Assembly (NCBI RefSeq): GCF_050753345.1 | Contig: NZ_JBLZFX010000014.1 | Location: 28,067 to 92,066 of the forward strand | DNA: 64,000 nucleotides | Direction: 5' to 3' | Source of the DNA: Alkalinema pantanalense | GTDB taxonomy: Bacteria; Cyanobacteriota; Cyanobacteriia; Leptolyngbyales; Leptolyngbyaceae | Part shown: in pieces, positions 9,137-17,129 of the stretch | Numbering within the stretch: position 1 is the stretch's first letter | How the letters are laid out: each line of letters opens with the position of its first letter | Notes under the pieces: generated by a model | What the model was told of the DNA's origin: nothing | Databases searched by the model: none | The model's input: the letters and a program-made list of their open reading frames with translations, nothing else | Program-made: the position numbers and the translations under genes

Positions 9137-9595
9137 ATGTATTTCCAAAAACAATCAGCTCAATGGCTTCTCAAGATGGTTTCCCATGGAACGTTAGCAA
9201 TTGCACTGCTGTTGGGAAGCACCAATCTCGCAACGGCAGAAACTAGAAGCCAGTCCGTCGATCGCGTAACGGATTGGCTGTTCAACAATGTCAATCCTGA
9301 ATTAAACCGCCGTAAACTGCGATCGAATGAGCAGGGATATATTCGGGAATGGCAAGCTATTCGGGAAGTGGTTGAGCAGGGCTTACGGTACGAAAAATCG
9401 AGCCCAAACGACGCCTGTGGAACGCCGGATTGGTACTATCCAAACAAGGATGAAGCCTTGAAAGAACGGCTTGCCGATGCCATTTTTTATAGCCGCTATC
9501 CCCAACGGCAGGGCAAACCCATTCATCCCAACGATCGCACCGCAGTGCAGGAATGGCTCAAACTCAAACGGGCAATGAATGTGGCCTATTGCTAA
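9137..9595 (+). CDS. small secreted protein, unknown family
   Basis: The ATG at 9137 is chosen (the frame is open from 9104) because it starts a standard signal peptide: MYFQKQSAQWLLKMV, then GTLAIALLLGSTNLATA with likely cleavage after ATA. The mature part is about 115 residues, basic, with RRKLRSNEQGYIREWQAIRE and a C-terminal LKLKRAMNVAYC. Two or three cysteines may pair. No family was recognised. It is the last of the run of exported proteins starting at 1861. Confidence 0.65.
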   Translation: MYFQKQSAQWLLKMVSHGTLAIALLLGSTNLATAETRSQSVDRVTDWLFNNVNPELNRRKLRSNEQGYIREWQAIREVVEQGLRYEKSSPNDACGTPDWYYPNKDEALKERLADAIFYSRYPQRQGKPIHPNDRTAVQEWLKLKRAMNVAYC

Positions 9596-9670
9596 CGATC
9601 GCACCGCCATTCTGCGTTATTGTTGAAAAGTCTGGAATCGTGATTGGGTATTCGTTTGGGTTAGTGTCCT

Positions 9671-9943
9671 ATGCCGAAATACGTCTTGTTTGGATCCTAT
9701 TGTGAAAACGTAGTAGAGCGCCGTGCGCCTTACCGAGAAGCCCATTTAGCGGGACTTAATCAACAAAAGGAATCCGGTGTTTTGATTACCCTCGGCCCCA
9801 CCCAGGATTTAACCCAAGTGTTTGGCATTTACGACGCGCCCGATGAAGCCACCGTGCGTCAACTAGTGGAGTCTGACCCCTACTGGCAAAACGGTATTTG
9901 GACAGCCTATGAAGTCAAAGAATGGATTCAGGCGATCGGGTAA
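9671..9943 (+). CDS. YciI family protein
   Basis: A 90-residue dimeric alpha-beta-barrel ferredoxin-like protein. The start MPKYVLFGSYCEN, the central HLAGLNQQKESGVLITLGP and the C-terminal VESDPYWQNGIWTAYEVKEW follow the YciI pattern (R-x-x-H-L-x-x-L, then DPY near the end). The family is related to muconolactone isomerase folds but its cellular role is mostly undefined. It reads convergently toward the TIR-WD40 gene, 90 bp away. Confidence 0.9.
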   Translation: MPKYVLFGSYCENVVERRAPYREAHLAGLNQQKESGVLITLGPTQDLTQVFGIYDAPDEATVRQLVESDPYWQNGIWTAYEVKEWIQAIG

Positions 9944-10033
9944 TTGCTCGCAATGATCGACCTAAAAAATGACAATACCCCCTTGGCTATCTATAGGACA
10001 GTCAGATAAACCCAATGAGTCAGCATTTTTGAA

Positions 10034-13000
10034 TTAAGTTTCTTTCTGGCGTAACGTTTGGAGCATTTGGGGAGTAAAGGGATTTTGACCTGCTTTGAGG
10101 CTGTCGATCCAAGCTTGCCGTTTGATTTTACGATCGTCGTCATTTGTCCAGTCTACAAATGCTTGTAAATCTTCGATCGCGCCAGTAACATCGCCTGTCA
10201 AAGCACGAGCCACCCCGCGATTTTGCCGATAATCGCCATTGCTTGGAGAAGCCTTTACAGACTTTTCGCAGGCATTCATGGCCTGATCCGCATAGCCTAG
10301 TAAGCTACCCGTCCAGCAGAGATAGGCCCAGGAATCGCGAATATTGAAAATGGGAGGATTTAAGGCTTCCGCTTGCTGAATGACTTCGATTGCAGGAAGG
10401 ATATTATTTCCCCGTATTTGCCTAAATGCTTGATCGATGAGACCGATCGCGTGGAATAGCCGAACTTCTTCTGCGGGCACATAGGGTAAATCTGGATTCA
10501 GTTTCACAGCGGCTTGAAATTTTTCTAGCGCAGGTTTGACTTGCCCCTGTTGAGCTAGAGTTTGCGCTTCATCAACAAGTCGTGAAGCTTGGGCTTGCTG
10601 GAGTAAACGTTGGGCTTCCTGTGTGGGATTGAGGGATAACTCTGGGTTGAGTTGTACCGCTTTCTGCAAATGCTCGATCGCGGTTTGTAGGCGTTCCTCT
10701 GAAGCTGCAGTTTGAGCTTCTGTAATGAGGCGTTCCGCTTGACCTTGATTGGCAAAGCGTTGAGCTTCTCGATCGGGATCCAGTTGCAATTTGGGGTCGA
10801 GTTGTCGGGCTTTGCGAAAGAGTTGCACGGCTGCTGGAGTATTGTCCTCAAATGCCATCACTTGACCCGCCGCAATCAAAGCCTGGGGTTGAGTTTGGCA
10901 GGCTTCGAGTTCTAGGAGTCGTTTGGGATGGGAAACCAGATAGTCCTGCAAAAGTGTGCAGCCCTTGGTAATCAACGCTTTTGAATCCGTTAAATCAGAA
11001 ATATTCCATAAATAGGCTGCGTTCTCTACAACGAAGCTCAACATTTTGTTATCTGGACTAAAGGCAATTGACAATAAGTTTCCTTCAACTTTAAGGGTTG
11101 TCAGTAGCGTCCCATCTTGCTTCCAGAGTTTGATAGTGTTGTCTCTAGCGATCGTAGCAACTTGATTTCCGTCTGAGCTAAAAGCAACTTGAACAATAAA
11201 CGATGCATGCCCTTTGAGCGTGGTAAGTAATTTACCATCTCGATTCCAAAGTTTAGCAACCTTATCATAACTAGTCGTCACAATCGTCTCACCATTCGGA
11301 CTAAATCCTGCATCGATGATCTCACTGGAATTTTGCAATTTTGTAATTAAGCTGCCATCCTGTCGCCAGAGTTTGGCTTCATTGCTCCGAACCGATAGAA
11401 CTTCCTGTAACGTGGGACTGATGCGACTGTAGTCATTCCACTCGATCGGGCCTTGGAACGTTTTTAATTTTGTTCCCTCCAAATTCCACAGAATGAGCTT
11501 CTGATCTTGTCGGCTGAGCGAGGCAAGGGTTTGACCATCAAGACTAAATTTCAAATTATCCGTAGGAGAGGGTAACTGGGGAAAGGCACGAACTAAGCTG
11601 CCATCCGTACGCCATAACGTAATAATGTTTTGAGCACTCAACAGCGCGTAGAACTGTCCCGCTGGACTAAAGCTATTGTCGTTATACTCCTGATTAATGG
11701 GTATGGTTTTAATCAAGGTTCCATCCGGTTTCCAGCGTGTAATTGCGCCTTGCTCAAACAGAAAGATATCTCCTCCTGCGCCAAACCGAATGCTACCTAG
11801 CAGGGATGAACTTCCAGAAAGAGAGGTTAGTAAAGGAGAATGGAGTCGCCAGAGGCGGGCTGTCCCATCAGAACTGGTTGAAGTCAGTGTTTGACTGTCG
11901 GGACTGAAGTTGACGTCAGTGAGTTCATCGTTATGGCCTCGCAGCGTTTGCAAAAAAGTACCATCTGTTTTCCATAACTTGATGGTTTTATCACTACTAC
12001 CAGATGCTAACATTTGGCCGTTGGGGCTAAATTTGACTGTTAAAATGCCTTTACTATGTCCTGTTAAAGTTTTAATGAGTGTCCCATCTGATTTCCATAA
12101 CTTAATGGTTTTATCTCCGCTGCCGGATGCAAGTGTTTTTCCATCGGAGCTAAAGCTGACTGACCAAACTTCTTGACGATGGCCCCGCAATGTTTTCAGC
12201 AAAGTACCATCCGTGTTCCATAGCTTGAGGGTTCTATCACTACTCGCGGTCGCTATGTATTTACCATCTGGGCTAAAAGCGACTCTATTGACTTGGTCAT
12301 AATGCCCAACTAAGGTTTTCAGGAGTTTGCCCTCGTGGTTCCAGAGTTTGACGGTATTATCGTAGCTGGAACTGGCAAGGGTCTGGCCATCGGGACTAAA
12401 TACGACATAGGTGACTACATCTTGGTGCCCCTTAAGGGTACGTAGTAGTTTCCCTGAACGATCCCACAGCTTAACGGTGCTGTCCGTACCGCTAGTAGCC
12501 AAGGTTTGGCCATCGGGACTGAAGGCAACACTCCAAACATAGCTGCGGCTATTTTGAAAGGTTTTGAGCAACGTGCCATCCCGTCGCCACAGTTTGACGG
12601 TGCGATCGTCACTGGCAGTCGCGATCGTTTGACCATCAGGGCTAAAACTGGCCTGCCTCACATAATCACTATGTCCTTCTAGGCGATTTTGTTCCTTGAC
12701 GGCGTACACGGCTTCTTGCAAAGTTCTGATGGCCTGCTCTTTCGTTGCAGGTTCAACATCACTCACCTGTTGGAGTTTCTGGCCTAGTTTGATCGCAGCA
12801 ATCAAGGCTTCAATCTCTTGGTTAGAGGCTAGATAGGCATCTACCGAGGTACTGAGAGCCAGCATTTGTCCAGTTTCAGCTTCAAGTTGTCGCTGTTTTG
12901 CTTGCTGATATTGGGTAAAGGCCACCAACGCTAACCCGATCGCACCAATAAAGCCGATCGTGGATACCATGCGGGCTTGGCGTTGACGCTGAGTTTCTGC

Positions 13001-13582
13001 TTGGCCACTGGCAAGAATATATTGCGTTTGTAATGGGGTTGGTTTCGGCTCCCGTTCTAGTCCCTGACTGAGCCAACGATCGGCAGTTTTGAGATCATTA
13101 CCCCGGAGTAAAAAGCTATCATCCCGACGATGTTGCTCCCATTCAATGGCTCGGACTAATAACCGGGTATGGGCACGGATATAGTCCAAATCAGTATCAA
13201 TGACCGTAATGAGATCTTGAAAAGCACGATCGAAATCATCACTTTCTCGACAGAATAACCAATTATGTTTTTGCAGCATGGGATGTACAGGCTGCATATC
13301 AAAATCATCGCGCCACAAGATCGGAACCAAGCGTTTATTGTGCTGGACAGCATGGTCAATCTCTTGGCGACAAACTTTTGAGGTGACTGAATCTGGACTA
13401 ATCACGAAGACAAATGTATCGGCAGCTTCAATGCCTCGCTCAATTTCTCGCCACCAGTCAGCAGCTAGAGGAATATCTTCCCAGTCAACCCAAGTATTGC
13501 GATTGTTTTGAACCAAAGCATTGTGCAGCGTTTTGACAAATTCCTTATCCTTGCGTGAATAGGAAATAAACACATCTGCCAT
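10034..13582 (-). CDS. TIR domain - membrane segment - 14 WD40 repeats - TPR protein
   Basis: Protein of 1,182 residues. The TIR domain at about 1-130 begins MADVFISYSRKDKEFVKTL. Glu74 in KVCRQEIDHA aligns with the catalytic glutamate of NAD-cleaving TIR domains such as SARM1, so NADase activity is possible. A helical linker leads to one hydrophobic segment at 205-225 (VSTIGFIGAIGLALVAF). I count 14 WD40-like units from about 300 to 880, enough for two seven-bladed propellers; units 1-7 are canonical (xSPDGQ...TVKLW), 8-11 are worn, 12-14 are better. The C-terminal 250 residues hold helical TPR-like units. The ATG at 13582 follows CGAGGA. There is no NB-ARC/STAND ATPase between TIR and propellers, unlike many related proteins. 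It is divergent from rsmE. Confidence 0.9.
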   Translation of the reverse strand: MADVFISYSRKDKEFVKTLHNALVQNNRNTWVDWEDIPLAADWWREIERGIEAADTFVFVISPDSVTSKVCRQEIDHAVQHNKRLVPILWRDDFDMQPVHPMLQKHNWLFCRESDDFDRAFQDLITVIDTDLDYIRAHTRLLVRAIEWEQHRRDDSFLLRGNDLKTADRWLSQGLEREPKPTPLQTQYILASGQAETQRQRQARMVSTIGFIGAIGLALVAFTQYQQAKQRQLEAETGQMLALSTSVDAYLASNQEIEALIAAIKLGQKLQQVSDVEPATKEQAIRTLQEAVYAVKEQNRLEGHSDYVRQASFSPDGQTIATASDDRTVKLWRRDGTLLKTFQNSRSYVWSVAFSPDGQTLATSGTDSTVKLWDRSGKLLRTLKGHQDVVTYVVFSPDGQTLASSSYDNTVKLWNHEGKLLKTLVGHYDQVNRVAFSPDGKYIATASSDRTLKLWNTDGTLLKTLRGHRQEVWSVSFSSDGKTLASGSGDKTIKLWKSDGTLIKTLTGHSKGILTVKFSPNGQMLASGSSDKTIKLWKTDGTFLQTLRGHNDELTDVNFSPDSQTLTSTSSDGTARLWRLHSPLLTSLSGSSSLLGSIRFGAGGDIFLFEQGAITRWKPDGTLIKTIPINQEYNDNSFSPAGQFYALLSAQNIITLWRTDGSLVRAFPQLPSPTDNLKFSLDGQTLASLSRQDQKLILWNLEGTKLKTFQGPIEWNDYSRISPTLQEVLSVRSNEAKLWRQDGSLITKLQNSSEIIDAGFSPNGETIVTTSYDKVAKLWNRDGKLLTTLKGHASFIVQVAFSSDGNQVATIARDNTIKLWKQDGTLLTTLKVEGNLLSIAFSPDNKMLSFVVENAAYLWNISDLTDSKALITKGCTLLQDYLVSHPKRLLELEACQTQPQALIAAGQVMAFEDNTPAAVQLFRKARQLDPKLQLDPDREAQRFANQGQAERLITEAQTAASEERLQTAIEHLQKAVQLNPELSLNPTQEAQRLLQQAQASRLVDEAQTLAQQGQVKPALEKFQAAVKLNPDLPYVPAEEVRLFHAIGLIDQAFRQIRGNNILPAIEVIQQAEALNPPIFNIRDSWAYLCWTGSLLGYADQAMNACEKSVKASPSNGDYRQNRGVARALTGDVTGAIEDLQAFVDWTNDDDRKIKRQAWIDSLKAGQNPFTPQMLQTLRQKET

Positions 13583-13728
13583 ACAAATGTCCTCGGGGGC
13601 AAGAGGATGCTGGTATCTTCATCAGCATAATTGCTTTTCCGGAGAATCATTCATTGCAAAAATTGTTTGTGCGCTTTACCTTGCCAGTTGTGTGATACGT
13701 CCGGCAGCCGATCATTTTTTGAGTCAGT

Positions 13729-13762
13729 ACAGTTTTTGAGTAGGCACAGTTTTTGAGTAGAT
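13729..13762. repeat. 17-bp tandem duplication
   Basis: Two adjacent copies of ACAGTTTTTGAGTAGGC (second ends AT) in the 279-bp divergent region between the TIR-WD40 gene and rsmE. It may influence a promoter; no regulator site was recognised. Confidence 0.8.
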
Positions 13763-13861
13763 GTGGTTTCAACCACCTGCCTCGAGAGCGGTAGGATTGG
13801 AAGGGTTCATGTTTAAACGTAGTCTCCATTGCACCTTCGATCGCCGTTTCCTTTCCCACCG

Positions 13862-14596
13862 ATGAGCCAAATCCAGCGTATTGTCATCACCCCCGGTCAA
13901 CTTCAGCCGCCCACCCTTCACCTCACCCAAGACCAAACCCATTACCTCACCCGTGTCCTACGGCTGCAACCCACCGATCGCTTCATTGCCATGACTGGAC
14001 AGGGAGACAACTGGCTAGCCCAACTGGAACAACCCGGTCTTGCAACGCTGCTAGAACCGTTGGCGGTGCGATCGGAATTGCCCGTCACTGTCACCCTGGC
14101 CTTGGCCTTGCCGAAGGGAAATGCCTTCGATGAGGTGGTGCGTCAAGTGACGGAACTGGGCGTCAGCCGCATTGTGCCAATTCTCAGCGACCGCACTCTA
14201 CTCCAACCCAGTGCCAACAAGCTCGATCGCTGGCGCAAAATAGCCCAGGAAGCCGCTGAACAGTCGGAACGGGCGATTGTACCGACGATCGCTGAGCCAA
14301 TGGCCTGGAAGCAGCATTTACAGGCTGTCCAGGCACAGCCCCCCGGATCCCATTTCCTCTGCTGGGGACGGGGTAACTCGCCCCATTTGATGACCCCATT
14401 ACAGGGTGGATCCGATGCCCAAAAGCGAGCTGACCTGGTGATCGCGATCGGGCCAGAGGGGGGATGGACAAACGCTGAGGTCGAACAGGGTGTCCAAGCT
14501 GGTTATCAAACCGTTTCCCTGGGGCCGCGTATCCTGCGGGCGGTAACGGCTCCCGTCGTGGCCATGGCAATCATTTCCGCCATTTTTGAGAAATAA
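13862..14596 (+). CDS. rsmE: 16S rRNA (uracil-1498-N3)-methyltransferase
   Basis: SPOUT-class methyltransferase of 244 residues that methylates U1498 of 16S rRNA with S-adenosylmethionine. An N-terminal PUA-like part (MSQIQRIVITPGQL to about 75) is followed by the knotted SPOUT domain with LALALPKGNAFDEVVRQVTE, a SERAIVP segment, and the cofactor-binding AIGPEGGWTNAEVEQ and SLGPRILRAVTAP motifs, all diagnostic for RsmE. The frame is open from 13829, but MSQIQR at 13862 matches the family start. Confidence 0.95.
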   Translation: MSQIQRIVITPGQLQPPTLHLTQDQTHYLTRVLRLQPTDRFIAMTGQGDNWLAQLEQPGLATLLEPLAVRSELPVTVTLALALPKGNAFDEVVRQVTELGVSRIVPILSDRTLLQPSANKLDRWRKIAQEAAEQSERAIVPTIAEPMAWKQHLQAVQAQPPGSHFLCWGRGNSPHLMTPLQGGSDAQKRADLVIAIGPEGGWTNAEVEQGVQAGYQTVSLGPRILRAVTAPVVAMAIISAIFEK

Positions 14597-14676
14597 TGCA
14601 CAATTAAAAGCAAGAGTCAATTCCATGGTAATCATGAAAGATACCCTTGATTGACTTTTATTGACATCATTTGCTT

Positions 14677-14760
14677 GTCAATTAGTTTTTCGTCAATTAG
14701 TTTTTCGTCAATTAGTTTTTCGTCAATTAGTTTTTCGCCAATTAGTTTTTCGCCAATTAG
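14677..14760. repeat. 15-bp tandem repeat, five full copies plus a partial
   Basis: Five contiguous units of GTCAATTAGTTTTTC (units 4 to 5 change GTC to GCC) followed by a 9-bp partial unit. They lie in the 248-bp space between rsmE and the TPR gene, downstream of the rsmE stop. Each unit has a run of five T, so transcripts through the array would be U-rich. Confidence 0.95.
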
Positions 14761-14844
14761 TGCATTCTTTTGCAGCGTTATTGTTTTTCCATAGGATCTT
14801 GAATCTTAAGTAGTCTGTGAATCTTGAATTTTGAACTGTGAATT

Positions 14845-15954
14845 ATGTCTACTAATCCCCAAGTTCTCCTCGATCAAGTGGCCCAAGCCTTTGAGCAGCA
14901 GGATTATCGCACTGCCACCCAGATCCTTAAACAACTCTGGCAGGCCCATCCCGAAAATCCTTGGGTGCAACTTTATCGAGCACGCCTATATGAAGTTGGG
15001 GGAAATTTGGACGCAGCGACCCAAGTCTATAAGCAACTGCTACAAACTATCACCATCCCAAAAATTATTACCCAAGCACGGCAGGGCTTACAACGGGTTG
15101 ATGACCTTGAAAAAGCTTACCGGAAAACCGAGATCGCCCAAGTGACGGCAGCCCCTGACCAAGCGGAACCCGGAATTTTAGTCCTAGAAGCGATCGAACT
15201 AGAACAACGTCAAGAAGCCGCGAAAACCCTCAGTCGAATTATTGGCATTGACGTTTACACGGCGCGGGTACACATTCCCAACCGGGGTTGGCGCATCTAT
15301 CGCATGGGGCCGATCGGTGAAATGGCTTTTTATGGCAAGCAATTACAGGAAAATGGATTACCGGCCTTTTGGGTTCCGGTGAGTTCTCTGGAAAAGTTGC
15401 AAATATTCCAAGTGCACTACATTCAGGATTACGATCCCCAAGCCGTTGTGATTTGCCAAAATAGCGAAGGTCAGATCGGCAATCTCACCTTTAACTGGTC
15501 AGAAGTGAGTCAACTGGTGGAAGGCCATTTGCCCATTTTTGAGCAAGTATTAGAAACGGATATTTTACGCAAAGGCAGCGAACGACAGCGCAAGTCTGAG
15601 ACCCAAGACTTCGTTTTAGTTTGTGATTTACATTTATCTCAGCGCAATTGTATTCTACGTTTTTGCGATCGCACCTATGATTTCCACCAAGGCGTTGACT
15701 TTACTCCTAATCATAGCGATGTCCAAACGACTCTCCGGATTCACTGGAATGCGTTGTTGAATTTCCTCAAACAGCAATCTTTGGAAAAACCCATCTACAA
15801 AGATTTCACCCCTTTTGCAGAAACCGCGATCGAATTTCCCCATCTCCTCAAACAATTAGATCCTAAGTTCTACCTAATGGGTCAGGATGATAGTCCCTGG
15901 AATCCTGCTTTTCACATCTATAGCAGCCTAGCCTTCTTTCGGGATCGCTGCTAG
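14845..15954 (+). CDS. TPR-containing protein, cyanobacterial conserved type
   Basis: Soluble protein of 369 residues. Residues 1-95 form TPR-like helices (QAFEQQDYRTATQILKQLW, then RARLYEVGGNLDAATQVYKQ). The rest contains an IGIDVYTARVHIPNRGWRIY segment and a C-terminal region with CDLHLSQRNCILRFCDRTYDF. I recognise the type as a conserved cyanobacterial protein but no function. Its last 27 bp overlap the end of dusA on the opposite strand, so the two genes are convergent with overlapping coding ends. Confidence 0.85.
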   Translation: MSTNPQVLLDQVAQAFEQQDYRTATQILKQLWQAHPENPWVQLYRARLYEVGGNLDAATQVYKQLLQTITIPKIITQARQGLQRVDDLEKAYRKTEIAQVTAAPDQAEPGILVLEAIELEQRQEAAKTLSRIIGIDVYTARVHIPNRGWRIYRMGPIGEMAFYGKQLQENGLPAFWVPVSSLEKLQIFQVHYIQDYDPQAVVICQNSEGQIGNLTFNWSEVSQLVEGHLPIFEQVLETDILRKGSERQRKSETQDFVLVCDLHLSQRNCILRFCDRTYDFHQGVDFTPNHSDVQTTLRIHWNALLNFLKQQSLEKPIYKDFTPFAETAIEFPHLLKQLDPKFYLMGQDDSPWNPAFHIYSSLAFFRDRC

Positions 15955-16920
15955 GGCTTCCTGAATGACTTCAATGCCTGCCCCTGGAATGCAGGATTTT
16001 TCGGTTAAGATCCGTTTCCAACTACGGCTTCCGGGCTGACCGTTGAAGAGCAGTAGCATGTGGCGTGTGATGGAATTGAGCTTGCGGCCCGAGGCAGTCC
16101 AGTGATCAATATAGGGCAGCATGGCCTCCACCACTTCCTGCCGGGTTAACGGTGGCGTCGTCTCGCCCCAAAACTCTGCATCCACCGTTGCAAATAAGTA
16201 GGGGTTGTCATAGGCCGCGCGGCCTATCATCACCGCATCGATGTGCTGGAGTTGTGCCTTGGCTTGCACTAAGGTTATGATTCCTCCGTTAATTTCGATC
16301 GTCAGGTTAGGAAATTCCCGTTTCAAGCGGTAAACCTCTTCATAGCGCAGGGGCGGAACATCACGATTTTCCTTCGGGCTTAATCCCTTCAGCCATGCCT
16401 TTCTTGCATGGACGCTAAAGCGCGTACACCCTGTCGCTGCCACAGTTTTAACAAAACTCACCATGTCTTCGTAGCTATCCCGATCGTCTACGCCAATGCG
16501 ATGTTTGATCGTCACCGGAATCTTGGTTGCAGCCATCATTGCTGCCACACAGTCCGCCACCCGCTCCGGTTGCAGCATCAAGCAAGCCCCAAAATTGCCA
16601 TCTTGGACGCGGCTACTCGGACAACCCACATTCAGGTTAATTTCGTCATAGCCCCAGTCTTCGGCAATCTGGGCACATTTCGCCAAATCCGTAGGCCGAT
16701 CGCCCCCCACTTGCAACGCGATCGGGTGTTCCTCCGGCGCATAGCCTATTAATCGGTCTAGATCTCCATGCAAAATCGCCTGACTCGTGACCATTTCCGT
16801 ATACAGCAGCGTCCGTCGGGTAATCAGCCGCATGAAATATCGAAAATGCCGATCGGTACGATCCATCATGGGCGCAACACTCAACGGATAGGGAAATTGA
16901 TCTGCCGTCAAAGTCGTCAT
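15928..16920 (-). CDS. dusA: tRNA-dihydrouridine(20/20a) synthase
   Basis: FMN- and NADPH-dependent reduction of uridines 20/20a in the D-loop of tRNA. Product 330 residues, a TIM barrel followed by a helical tRNA-binding domain. Motifs: SVAPMMDRTDRHFRYFMR at the start, EINLNVGCPSSRVQDGNFG, the catalytic Cys in GACLML, and IKHRIGVDD. These match DusA rather than DusB. The gene overlaps the convergent TPR gene by 27 bp. Confidence 0.96.
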   Translation of the reverse strand: MTTLTADQFPYPLSVAPMMDRTDRHFRYFMRLITRRTLLYTEMVTSQAILHGDLDRLIGYAPEEHPIALQVGGDRPTDLAKCAQIAEDWGYDEINLNVGCPSSRVQDGNFGACLMLQPERVADCVAAMMAATKIPVTIKHRIGVDDRDSYEDMVSFVKTVAATGCTRFSVHARKAWLKGLSPKENRDVPPLRYEEVYRLKREFPNLTIEINGGIITLVQAKAQLQHIDAVMIGRAAYDNPYLFATVDAEFWGETTPPLTRQEVVEAMLPYIDHWTASGRKLNSITRHMLLLFNGQPGSRSWKRILTEKSCIPGAGIEVIQEALAAIPKEG

Positions 16921-17103
16921 GGCAAAAAGTTAGGTTCGGGAATGATAGTGGTTTTAGAATATGAAATGGTTAAACAACAAAGTTAAGCAATACAAAAGTT
17001 ACTCATCAAAAAAACGAAGTCAGCAAACTAAAAATAACGAAATATTCTTAACGGAATAACAGTCTATCTACAGGATGGTCTATCTATGCTAGCGATTCAA
17101 GCG

Positions 17104-17129
17104 AACGATCGAGGTCAACGATCGAGGTT
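17104..17129. repeat. 13-bp tandem duplication at the hydrolase stop codon
   Basis: Two adjacent units of AACGATCGAGGTC/T, each containing CGATCG. The second copy overlaps the stop codon of the alpha/beta-hydrolase gene. Likely a small replication-slippage duplication. Confidence 0.75.

Noticed and set aside
13647..13859. 70-codon minus-strand frame upstream of the TIR-WD40 gene
   Set aside because: It spans the 17-bp tandem duplication and has a composition typical of non-coding DNA; no start signal.
14677..14760. possible CRISPR array
   Set aside because: Units are 15 bp and directly adjacent with no spacers, so it is a simple tandem repeat. The same holds for the arrays at 18055 and 49960.
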